A stretch of 51,546 bases of DNA. Origin: SKPH01 sp051748565. Its GTDB lineage: Bacteria > Bacillota > Dethiobacteria > DTU022. A program made the translations under genes and the position numbers. The notes under the pieces were generated by a model. It did not search any database and was not told where the DNA came from. It was given only the letters and a program-made list of their open reading frames with translations. Below, one piece after another: positions 24,401-31,945 of this stretch. Within the stretch, counting starts at the first letter, position 1; every line of letters begins with the position of its first letter. Where the stretch lies: positions 1 through 51,546 of the forward strand of contig JBNJHN010000010.1 in assembly GCA_051748565.1 (NCBI GenBank), in the 5' to 3' direction.

Positions 24401-26785
24401 TTATGTAGAGTGATAGTGATGTTTTTGCTCAGGTTCTGTGAGATTAAATTTTTTATTTTCTCCATCTGTCAGAGTGACCAGTTCGCCTTGATGAGAAAAG
24501 CTGATAGTATCTCCTTCTAATAATTTGTAAGTTATATTGTTTTCTCTTGCATATACCTCTAAGAGGCATTTTTTAAAATAAATTCTAAAGCGATATTGCT
24601 TTAGCTTTTGAGGCAAATAAGGTTTAAAACAAAGTTTGCCCGCCTTGATACGCATTCCCGCAAAACCATTAACCAGACATGCCCATGATCCAGCCATATT
24701 GGCCATATGTACTCCATAATGGGTAGCCTTCATTATGTTATCCAGATCCAGCCTTACCGATATTGAAAAAAACCGGTATGCATCTTCATAAAAACCCAGC
24801 TCAGATGAAACAATACTAAAAATAGAAGGAGAAAGAGATGAATCATGGGTTGTTATCGGCTCATAGTATTTATAATCACGCCGCTTTTGCTCAAGGGAAA
24901 AGTGATCCCCCAAAAGAAAATGGGCCAATATTATATCGGGCTGTTTGCAAACCTGGAATCTATAAATAACAAGCGGATGGTAGTGGAGCAGCAGGGGATA
25001 ATTTTCAGCAGGAGTCGACGCAAAATCCCAAACTTCTTTATCCAGGAAACCGTCATCCTGAGGATGGATCTGCATGGCTTCATCATAAGGTATGTACATA
25101 TACTCCGCAGCAAGCAACCAGGCCTGCTTTTCTTCGTCGCGCAGTTGAATTTTCTCTGATATACGTCGATAATCATCTGGATAGTTTTGCTTTAATAACT
25201 GTGCAGTGTTATAAGCGAAGCGGAGATGCCACTGAGCCATTAAATTTGTGTAACAATTATTATTTACAAGGGCTGTATATTCATCAGGACCGGTAACCTC
25301 ATTAAAACAAAATCTATTACCCCTCCTGGGTACATAAGTGCCAAGGTCTTCCCACAGGCGGGCTGTTTCAAATATTATCTCTGCACCGTATTCAAGCATA
25401 AAAGAAAAATCACCGGTTATTTCAGTATAATTATTAATAGCATAGGCAATGGCTGCATTAATGTGGTACTGCGCAGTACTGGCTGGATAATATGAAGACC
25501 CTTCTTCTCCGGCTATTGTCCGCCAGGGATAAAGGGCACCTCTTTCATGAGAAAGTTCCCGGGCCCTGCTGCGGGCATGGTCAAGAATGCTATATCTGAA
25601 TTCCAATAGTTTTCGAGCTTCTTCGGGCCTGACCAAGCAAAAAAGCGGCAGCATATATATTTCAGTATCCCAAAAATAATGCCCGTCATATCCTTCACTG
25701 GTCAGGCCTTTAGCAGCAATGCCGGTCTGACCATTACTTCCGGCGCTCTGGAGCAAATGAAATAGATTGAAACGTAAACCCTGTTCGGCTTCCGGATCTC
25801 CATCGATGGAAATACCGACAGTATCCCAGAAACGCCTGCAATAATGTCTCTGTTCATCAAGAAGGGCATTAAATCCAATAATCCTGGCTTTCGTCACTAA
25901 CTTCTCGGCCAGATCAGGCAGATCTTCAACTGGGTAATCCCGGGAAGTATAGTAAGACACATATTTCACCATGGTTACTTTTTCTTTCTTTTCGGCATTA
26001 AATTGGAACCTGGTTGAAACTGTATTTTCAGATTGCTCGGTTTGCACAACCGGAGTCTTTTTCTCCATTAAATGGTTTTCCATTGCACAGGCCAAAGTCA
26101 GCTTTGAACGCCTGGTTTCCTGAATCATTACCGCCCGGGTATTCACAGCTTTTATGTTACACACTACCATACACAGGTCACCCAGTGATGCGGCAAACCT
26201 GGGATCATATTCTTCGTGTGTATGATTGTCAACATCTCCATTTAAGGAAGAACAAATTGTTATTTTGCCGGAAAAATTAAGTGGTTCAACCTGATATTGA
26301 AAGGCCATGAGGTGACGATGTGAGAAAGGTACCAGCCTCTTAACTGTGACCTTAACTTCTCTGCCCCGGGGAGATCTCCAGATTATTATTCTGGTTTGAT
26401 ATCCATCTTTCATGTCCAGCGTTCTTTTATATTCTAAAAGATTCCCGCTTTGCAGGTTTAAACATTCATCTTCCAGGAATAAATCAATAATTTTACTGTC
26501 TGTAACATTTAGCATGGTTTGAGTATTTAATGCATAGCCATAACCTCTTTCAGCATGGGGTATGGGCACCGACTCGTAAAAACCATTCAGGTAAATCCCA
26601 TCGATAGATCGGGTTGAGTTTCGATTGAAACCTTCTTCAAAACTACCCCGGATACCGATATAGCCATTGCCGAGAGCAAATATGGTTTCACTGAGCTGGT
26701 TATTCTTTACAGGCAAGCTTTCCTCCGATATTTTCCAAGGATTAAGTGGATAAATTGGCGTATTGTCAAGTTTCAGTAATTTCAT
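24401..26785 (-). CDS. Glycoside hydrolase family 65 disaccharide phosphorylase (kojibiose/trehalose/maltose type)
   Basis: A 794-residue cytoplasmic enzyme with the GH65 plan: N-terminal beta-sandwich, then an (alpha/alpha)6 barrel with YFWDTEIYMLP near residue 370, the catalytic glutamate in TGPDEYT near residue 500, and a phosphate-binding segment THDSSLSPSIFS near 650. Family members split a disaccharide with phosphate, inverting the anomer to give beta-glucose 1-phosphate. The downstream pgmB and GH31 genes complete the route into glycolysis. Kojibiose, trehalose, maltose and nigerose phosphorylases share these motifs, so the disaccharide is left open. It is first in the operon; the Shine-Dalgarno before ATG 26785 is distant (GGGAG about 15 bases upstream). 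Confidence 0.9.
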   Translation of the reverse strand: MKLLKLDNTPIYPLNPWKISEESLPVKNNQLSETIFALGNGYIGIRGSFEEGFNRNSTRSIDGIYLNGFYESVPIPHAERGYGYALNTQTMLNVTDSKIIDLFLEDECLNLQSGNLLEYKRTLDMKDGYQTRIIIWRSPRGREVKVTVKRLVPFSHRHLMAFQYQVEPLNFSGKITICSSLNGDVDNHTHEEYDPRFAASLGDLCMVVCNIKAVNTRAVMIQETRRSKLTLACAMENHLMEKKTPVVQTEQSENTVSTRFQFNAEKKEKVTMVKYVSYYTSRDYPVEDLPDLAEKLVTKARIIGFNALLDEQRHYCRRFWDTVGISIDGDPEAEQGLRFNLFHLLQSAGSNGQTGIAAKGLTSEGYDGHYFWDTEIYMLPLFCLVRPEEARKLLEFRYSILDHARSRARELSHERGALYPWRTIAGEEGSSYYPASTAQYHINAAIAYAINNYTEITGDFSFMLEYGAEIIFETARLWEDLGTYVPRRGNRFCFNEVTGPDEYTALVNNNCYTNLMAQWHLRFAYNTAQLLKQNYPDDYRRISEKIQLRDEEKQAWLLAAEYMYIPYDEAMQIHPQDDGFLDKEVWDFASTPAENYPLLLHYHPLVIYRFQVCKQPDIILAHFLLGDHFSLEQKRRDYKYYEPITTHDSSLSPSIFSIVSSELGFYEDAYRFFSISVRLDLDNIMKATHYGVHMANMAGSWACLVNGFAGMRIKAGKLCFKPYLPQKLKQYRFRIYFKKCLLEVYARENNITYKLLEGDTISFSHQGELVTLTDGENKKFNLTEPEQKHHYHST

Positions 26786-26814
26786 ATTTTACTTTCGTAC
26801 TCCCTTTTAGATAG

Positions 26815-26836
26815 ATGATATTAAATGGGATATCAT
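26815..26836 (-). repeat. Inverted repeat in the GH65 leader (operator candidate)
   Basis: ATGATAT (26815-26821) and ATATCAT (26830-26836) form a perfect 7-bp inverted repeat with an 8-bp spacer, about 30-50 bp upstream of the GH65 start codon and downstream of the predicted promoter. It could bind a sugar-responsive repressor. No regulator gene is adjacent. Confidence 0.35.
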
Positions 26837-26900
26837 TTATTTTATCGGTGAGCTCATAGCAAACCATTCATTAAAAGAGGCCTGATAAGGTTTTTACTGG

Positions 26901-26928
26901 ATTACAATATAAGCGCGCCGAATATCAA
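26901..26928 (-). promoter_or_regulatory. Candidate promoter for the alpha-glucoside operon
   Basis: On the minus strand TTGATA (26928-26923) and TGTAAT (26906-26901) are spaced by 16 bp. This gives a leader of about 110 nt before the GH65 start. Confidence 0.4.
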
Positions 26929-27332
26929 TCGCATGTATTAAACAACAAAAACCTTTTTTTAGGATCAAGTTGTTAAATATTTAATTTAGCGTTTGAAAAT
27001 TCGAATACAGGTTATGCTTACTTCACATACCAGCTGACGTTTACGAGGACCATTTATCTAAAAGTGGTTTTAGAAAACTTTAATCATATTATAGAAAGCC
27101 TGTTTCCGACTGTCAAGCTTATTATAGTATTAATTGGTAATTATACTTATATTTTCTATTTATTGTTCGTTGTAAACTTTTTATTGAAATTATGTGGGAT
27201 AAACGAGTACTATACCAATATTCATAACCGCTTAATAAAAGCTATGCGGGCAAATCCTGTAAGGATAATACAGCACAGGCAGGGCTTCATTAACAATTCA
27301 ACAAGTCATGTTAAGAGTATATCTAAAAATTT

Positions 27333-28010
27333 TTATTCGTTCAGGTTTTTCTTTTCACCGGTCACCAGAAAGATTACATCTTCAGCAATATTAGTCGCAT
27401 GGTCAGAAATCCGTTCCAACCAACGGCCGACAAAAAGAAGGTGTGTTGCCTGAGTGATCGTCTTCGGATTTTCCATCATGATGGTTAGCAGTTCGCGGAA
27501 GATCTGGCCAAAGAGATTATCCACCTCATCGTCATCTTTGCCTACTTCAGTGGCCAGATCGACATCTTCACGCACGTAAGCATCCAGGGCTTGCTTGACC
27601 ATTTTCTGGCTCAGAAGGGCCATGCGCGGAATATCAACCAACGGCTTGATCAAAGGCTGATAGGCTATACGCAGGGTAATTTTTGCTATGCTGGTAGCAT
27701 AATCGGCCATACGCTCCAGGTCGTTAATCATTTTAAAGAGTGTGGCTACCCGCCGCAGGTCTTTGGCCATTGGCTGTTGAGTGGCAATTACTTCCAGAAT
27801 TTTTTCTTCAATCTCTCTTTCAAGATCATCTATTATATCATCACCGTCGATCACGGTTTGAGCCAACTTGAGATCCTGATTTTTTAATGCTTCAATTGAG
27901 CGGGCTATCGAAACTTCCACCAGGCTGCCCATTTGCTGAAGCTTTTCCTGCAGCCAACTCATTTTCTCCTCGTATACTACTTTGCGTTCACTCCAACCTG
28001 ACATATCCAT
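27333..28010 (-). CDS. phoU: Phosphate signalling complex protein PhoU
   Basis: A 225-residue all-helical protein with two PhoU repeats: EKLQQMGSLVEVSIARSIEAL in the first half and VDIPRMALLSQKMVKQALDA in the second. Metal-binding acidic motifs such as DLERMADYATSIAK and ERISDHATNIAEDV are intact. PhoU links the Pst transporter to the PhoR kinase and keeps the regulon off when phosphate is plentiful. A TTG at 28046 overlaps pstB, but AAAGGAG lies just before ATG 28010, so 28010 is the start. It is the last gene of the phoB-phoR-pstSCAB-phoU run. Confidence 0.94.
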   Translation of the reverse strand: MDMSGWSERKVVYEEKMSWLQEKLQQMGSLVEVSIARSIEALKNQDLKLAQTVIDGDDIIDDLEREIEEKILEVIATQQPMAKDLRRVATLFKMINDLERMADYATSIAKITLRIAYQPLIKPLVDIPRMALLSQKMVKQALDAYVREDVDLATEVGKDDDEVDNLFGQIFRELLTIMMENPKTITQATHLLFVGRWLERISDHATNIAEDVIFLVTGEKKNLNE

Positions 28011-28038
28011 CTTTAATTCTCCTTTAGCTGATAGAAGT

Positions 28039-28878
28039 TTATCCAAAACGTCCTGTAATATAATCTTCAGTACGCTGATCCTGTGGTTTTGTAAATATTT
28101 GGGAAGTTTTTCCCCACTCGATCATTTCTCCCTGCAGAAAAAAACCGGTAAAGTCTGATATTCTTGCTGCCTGCTGCATGTTATGTGTAACAATGATAAT
28201 GGTGTAATCCTGGCACAGATCCCGAACCAGGTCTTCTATGCGTTGTGTGGCAATGGGGTCTATCGCTGAAGTCGGCTCATCCATTAAAAGGATCCTTGGC
28301 TGTACGGCCAGAGCCCTGGCTATGCAAAGGCGCTGCTGCTGGCCGCCTGAAAGAGCAAGGGCCGGATCATGAAGGCGGTCTTTAACTTCATCCCACAGGG
28401 CGGCGCTCTTTAAACTTTCTTCTACTATTTTATTAAGCGCTGCCTTATTCTTCTGCCCATCAATTCGCGGACCGTAAGCTATATTATCAAAAATGCTTTT
28501 TGGAAAAGGGTTGGGCTGTTGGAAAACCATTCCAACCTTTTTACGCAGCTTTACCACGTCTGTAAGCGGATCATATATATCCTCACCATGCACGGTTATC
28601 TTTCCTTCCAGCCTGGTCCCCGGAATCAGGTCATTCATACGGTTTAAAACTCTCAAAAAAGTTGACTTTCCACAGCCTGACGGGCCTATGAGCGCAGCAA
28701 CCCCTTTTTCTTTAACCGAAATATCTACATTAAACAAAGCCTGCTTCGAGCCATAGAAAAAATTTAATCCCTCAACTTTTACTTCGCTGTAACCATTTTC
28801 TATATTTTCTGTTTGTTCTTCAGATAATATGTTTGAATTTTCCAGAGTAGTTACATTTTCTTTTTTTATTTTAATCAT
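28039..28878 (-). CDS. pstB: Phosphate ABC transporter ATP-binding protein PstB
   Basis: A 279-residue ABC ATPase. Walker A is GPSGCGKST near residue 73, the Q-loop segment reads VFQQPNPFPKSIFDN, the signature is LSGGQQQRLCIARAL, and Walker B is ILLMDEPTSAID. These are diagnostic for PstB, which powers high-affinity phosphate import through PstCA. The N-terminus has about 30 extra polar residues before the usual start. No clear Shine-Dalgarno precedes ATG 28878, and a small hairpin (28886-28907) lies just upstream. It ends 28 bp before the phoU start. Confidence 0.95.
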   Translation of the reverse strand: MIKIKKENVTTLENSNILSEEQTENIENGYSEVKVEGLNFFYGSKQALFNVDISVKEKGVAALIGPSGCGKSTFLRVLNRMNDLIPGTRLEGKITVHGEDIYDPLTDVVKLRKKVGMVFQQPNPFPKSIFDNIAYGPRIDGQKNKAALNKIVEESLKSAALWDEVKDRLHDPALALSGGQQQRLCIARALAVQPRILLMDEPTSAIDPIATQRIEDLVRDLCQDYTIIIVTHNMQQAARISDFTGFFLQGEMIEWGKTSQIFTKPQDQRTEDYITGRFG

Positions 28879-28988
28879 TTTAAACAGGTTCTTTAAGTCA
28901 TGAACCTTCCGGCACCCCTTTCTAATAATTATTATCCTGCCAATATCATTTTTATAAACTGCAAAGGTTAATATCCCAAAAACTTAAG

Positions 28989-29891
28989 CTACAGCCCTTT
29001 TGCCACCCTGCTCCTATAACGTTTACGCATTAAAACAGCAGCCAGGTTAAGGATAAAGACCAACATCAGTAAAACAAGCGCTGTTCCGTAAGCAATCGGC
29101 CGCACCTGCGATATGGAATGATGCTGGGTAGCCATAATAAAAAGGTGATATGGCAGGGCCATAAACTGGCTTCGAATAGAATCCGGTAAATGCGGGAGGA
29201 AGAAAGCTGCACCTGTCGCCAGAATCGGGGCAGTTTCACCGGCCGCTCGGGCCAGGCCCAGTATAGTACCTGTAAGGATTCCGGGTAAGGCTCTTGGCAG
29301 CACTACAGTACGCACAACCTGCCAACGCGTAGCCCCCAGGGCAAAAGATCCTGCCCGGTAAGCACGTGGCACTGTTATCAGGGCTTCTTCTGCTGCAGTG
29401 ACTGTAACCGGTAGTGTTAATAGCCCCAGCGTAAAACCGGCTGCAATCAGAGAGGGCCCGAAACCAAAAAACTTAACAAACACGGCCATCCCGAAAAGCC
29501 CGAAAACAATTGATGGAACCCCGGCCAGATTGCGCAGGGACATTCTTACAAGCCGGGTAAAACGCCCTTGTACAGCATATTCATTAAGGTAGATGGCAGC
29601 ACCAACTCCCAATGGAACAGCAAATGCGATTGTAATTACAGTTACATAAAAAGTTCCAACTATAGCAGGGAAAATTCCTCCCTCGGTCATTCCAACCCTG
29701 GGTGGTTGGGTTAAAAACTCCCAGTTTATAACCCCTATCCCCTTGGATAAAATGTCATAAACGATTACACCCAGGATAAAAAGAACCAGAACCAGGGTGA
29801 AGCGCAGTACCCAGTACCCTGCCAGTTCCATTTTACGCCATTCCCCGTATGCTTTAGCTGCGGGTTTCGTTATTGTAAGGTCTGTTTTCAC
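28989..29891 (-). CDS. pstA: Phosphate ABC transporter permease PstA
   Basis: A 300-residue inner-membrane permease with six hydrophobic segments and the ABC permease EAA-type loop (GATRWQVVRTVVLPRALPGI). It forms the phosphate channel with PstC. GTG 29891 is the start, with GGAGGTG eight bases upstream. It overlaps the pstC stop codon by 1 bp, implying coupled translation. The N-terminal 30 residues are polar and cytoplasmic. Confidence 0.94.
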   Translation of the reverse strand: MKTDLTITKPAAKAYGEWRKMELAGYWVLRFTLVLVLFILGVIVYDILSKGIGVINWEFLTQPPRVGMTEGGIFPAIVGTFYVTVITIAFAVPLGVGAAIYLNEYAVQGRFTRLVRMSLRNLAGVPSIVFGLFGMAVFVKFFGFGPSLIAAGFTLGLLTLPVTVTAAEEALITVPRAYRAGSFALGATRWQVVRTVVLPRALPGILTGTILGLARAAGETAPILATGAAFFLPHLPDSIRSQFMALPYHLFIMATQHHSISQVRPIAYGTALVLLMLVFILNLAAVLMRKRYRSRVAKGL

Positions 29892-30769
29892 TATTTATTC
29901 ACCTCCGGGTTACGGTGAATCAATATATCGGCAAGCAGGTTGACAATAAATGTGATGGTAAATAAGAGTAATCCGGCCACGAAGAGAGCGTGAAAATGGG
30001 TTGAGTTGAAAACAACATCCCCTATATCAATAGCTATGCCGGCGCTCAAGGTTCGAACTGAGTCAAGAAATGACTTGGGCGAGGCGATCATATTTCCGGT
30101 AACCATCAGCACAGTCATCGTTTCTCCAATTGCCCTTCCCATTCCTAGCAGCGAAGCAGCTATAATTCCTGAAAATGCTGCCGGCACAGTAACTTTCCAG
30201 ATCGTCTGCCAGCGTGTACCACCCAGGGCCAGTGAAGCGTTTCGATATTCTTTTGGCACTGCAGTTATCGCATCTTCGGCCAGGGTTATTATCGTAGGCA
30301 AAGCCATAATCCCAACCAGGATGGCACCGTTAAGAGCCGTTATTCCACTTGGAACATTAAAAATCCGGGATATCAGTGGTGCAATTACGACCAGGCCAAA
30401 GAAGCCGAGAACAACTGAAGGAATACCAGCTAAAACTTCGACAATCGGTTTAAACAGCTCTCTTTCCCAGGGCGCAGCAATTTCTGCAAGGTAAGCGGCA
30501 GCAGCTACACCAATCGGAACAGCAAAAACCAGCGCCCCCACTGTAACCATAAAAGTACCATAAATCATATTAAAGAGACTGTAGGTAGGCTCCCCGTAAG
30601 CTCCCGGATTCCACCTGCCGGGAGTTATAAAGGGAGCAAGCCCAATTTCCCGAAGGGCAGGCCAGCTATTTGAAAGCAGGGTAAATAAAATACCGGCTAA
30701 AAACAAAATAATAGCCAGACCACAGATTAGAAAAAACACCTTCATTACTCTTTCAGAGATGGATTGCAA
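29891..30769 (-). CDS. pstC: Phosphate ABC transporter permease PstC
   Basis: A 292-residue permease with six predicted membrane segments and the EAA-type loop GGTRWQTIWKVTVPAAFSGI. It pairs with PstA. TTG 30769 is the likely start because AAGGAGG lies seven to eight bases upstream. The gene is separated from pstS by 108 bp containing two stable hairpins. Confidence 0.94.
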   Translation of the reverse strand: MQSISERVMKVFFLICGLAIILFLAGILFTLLSNSWPALREIGLAPFITPGRWNPGAYGEPTYSLFNMIYGTFMVTVGALVFAVPIGVAAAAYLAEIAAPWERELFKPIVEVLAGIPSVVLGFFGLVVIAPLISRIFNVPSGITALNGAILVGIMALPTIITLAEDAITAVPKEYRNASLALGGTRWQTIWKVTVPAAFSGIIAASLLGMGRAIGETMTVLMVTGNMIASPKSFLDSVRTLSAGIAIDIGDVVFNSTHFHALFVAGLLLFTITFIVNLLADILIHRNPEVNK

Positions 30770-30786
30770 AGGTATCCTCCTTCAAC

Positions 30787-30863
30787 AAGCCGGCTGATAA
30801 TCATTCAAGCCGGCTTTCATAAATTGCCCCTGCAGCCCACTTCTAAAGCAGTAAACTGCAGGG
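30787..30863 (-). other. Two hairpins between pstS and pstC
   Basis: In transcription order the first is an 8-bp stem, CCCTGCAG/CTGCAGGG (30863-30856 with 30835-30828). The second is a 9-bp stem, AAGCCGGCT/AGCCGGCTT (30816-30808 with 30795-30787). Neither is followed by a T-run. They probably protect the pstS message or reduce read-through, so that binding protein exceeds permease. Confidence 0.65.
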
Positions 30864-30877
30864 TTATGAGGGATTTT

Positions 30878-31843
30878 CTACTGTAACGCAGCCTTGTTAA
30901 ACTCAACATCAGCCGCTGTAATCGGGTAAAATCCTTCCTCTAAAACAATAGCCTGGCCGGCATCGCTCACTTCGAAGAGGAAAAAGTCAAGCAGCGCTCC
31001 TTCAGGTTTGCCAGCAATAAACTGATAAAGCGGACGGGTCAGCGGATAGTCGCCGCTGGTTACATTTTCTAAAACTGTTGGATCGTATGCCTGTGATCCT
31101 TCATCTGCAGCTACAGAAAGTGCCTTTATACCGTCTTCATTGGCGTAACCAATTGCAGCATAACCAATTCCACCGGCATCACCAATAACTGCCTCAACAA
31201 TGTCAGATGTTCCGGCCATGTTGCGCTTTCTCTCAGAGTATTCGCCCTGAACAACCTTCTCCATAAAGAATACGTATGTGCCGGAAGTGCTCTGACGCCC
31301 GTAAAGGGTTATTTCCATATTTTCCCCACCGACTTCAGACCAATTTGTTAATTCGCCGCGAAAAATTGCCCCAATCTGGTCAACAGTAAGTTCTTCAACG
31401 GGGTTATTTTCATTTACTATTACAGCGACACCATCGACGGCAAAACGTACGGCATAAGCTTCAACGCCATGTTTTGCTTTTACTTCTTCTAATTCGGAAT
31501 CTTTCATTGGGCGGGAAGAGTTGGCAACATCGATATCACCGTCAATTAGTGAAGAGATCCCAACGCCGGATCCACCACCGGTAACGGCGATAGAAACATG
31601 CGGGTTATCATTCATGTATTCTTCTGCCAACCTTGTAACAACATTAACTTCTGAGTCAGAGCCGCCCAGCATAATGGAAACGGGCTCTTTGATTTCTTCC
31701 TCTGCATCGTCCCCTGTATTTGTTTCTCCATTATCCGGAGTTTCAACCGGATTTGCTGCCTGCTGGCCGCCACAGCCTGACAGAAGCATAACTGCTGCCA
31801 GTAAAATAATTCCTGCTAAAGTCAACCACCTTTTTTGGTTCAT
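30878..31843 (-). CDS. pstS: Phosphate-binding lipoprotein PstS
   Basis: A 321-residue binding lipoprotein: signal peptide with lipobox LLSGC and lipid-anchored Cys24, then an acidic linker, then the PstS fold with phosphate-contact segments GSDSEVNVV, GGGSGVGISSLIDG and YGRQSTSGTYVFF. It captures phosphate outside the cell for PstCAB. ATG 31843 follows AGGAGG. Direct repeats at 11-bp spacing lie 75-100 bp upstream, consistent with control by the PhoB/PhoR pair encoded next door. Confidence 0.94.
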   Translation of the reverse strand: MNQKRWLTLAGIILLAAVMLLSGCGGQQAANPVETPDNGETNTGDDAEEEIKEPVSIMLGGSDSEVNVVTRLAEEYMNDNPHVSIAVTGGGSGVGISSLIDGDIDVANSSRPMKDSELEEVKAKHGVEAYAVRFAVDGVAVIVNENNPVEELTVDQIGAIFRGELTNWSEVGGENMEITLYGRQSTSGTYVFFMEKVVQGEYSERKRNMAGTSDIVEAVIGDAGGIGYAAIGYANEDGIKALSVAADEGSQAYDPTVLENVTSGDYPLTRPLYQFIAGKPEGALLDFFLFEVSDAGQAIVLEEGFYPITAADVEFNKAALQ

Positions 31844-31899
31844 ACCGATCCTCCTAAAGAAATAGTAAATGCTTTGATAAGAATACCGGTATGAGGTTA

Positions 31900-31945
31900 A
31901 ATATAAAGGAAGAAAAGGTAAAAATACTGTTAAATTGAAGTTAAA
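31900..31945 (-). promoter_or_regulatory. Pho-box-like repeats and -10 element of pstS
   Basis: On the minus strand three repeats TTTAAC, TTTAAC and TTTTAC occupy 31945-31940, 31934-31929 and 31923-31918, exactly 11 bp apart. Allowing a one-base offset they match the Bacillus PhoP consensus TT(A/C/T)ACA as TTAACT, TTAACA and TTTACC. A -10-like TATATT follows at 31905-31900. Two repeats overlap the last codons of phoR. Confidence 0.6.

Larger units (their letters stand above)
26786..27332. promoter_or_regulatory. 547-bp AT-rich gene-free region between GH65 and phoU
   Basis: No convincing gene is seen. The part near GH65 holds a leftward promoter (26901-26928) and an inverted repeat (26815-26836). 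The part near phoU (about 27060-27332) is AT-rich and shows only small hairpins, such as ATCCT-GTA-AGGAT near 27255-27270. A plus-strand open frame from 27064 runs into phoU antisense but has no ribosome binding site. Confidence 0.5.

Noticed and set aside
27064..27453. Plus-strand open frame of 129 codons in the gap before phoU
   Set aside because: It has no ribosome binding site, begins in AT-rich sequence that yields hydrophobic residues by chance, and its second half is antisense to phoU.
30006..30494. Plus-strand frame of 162 codons across pstC
   Set aside because: Antisense to pstC, which is certain from motifs and operon position.
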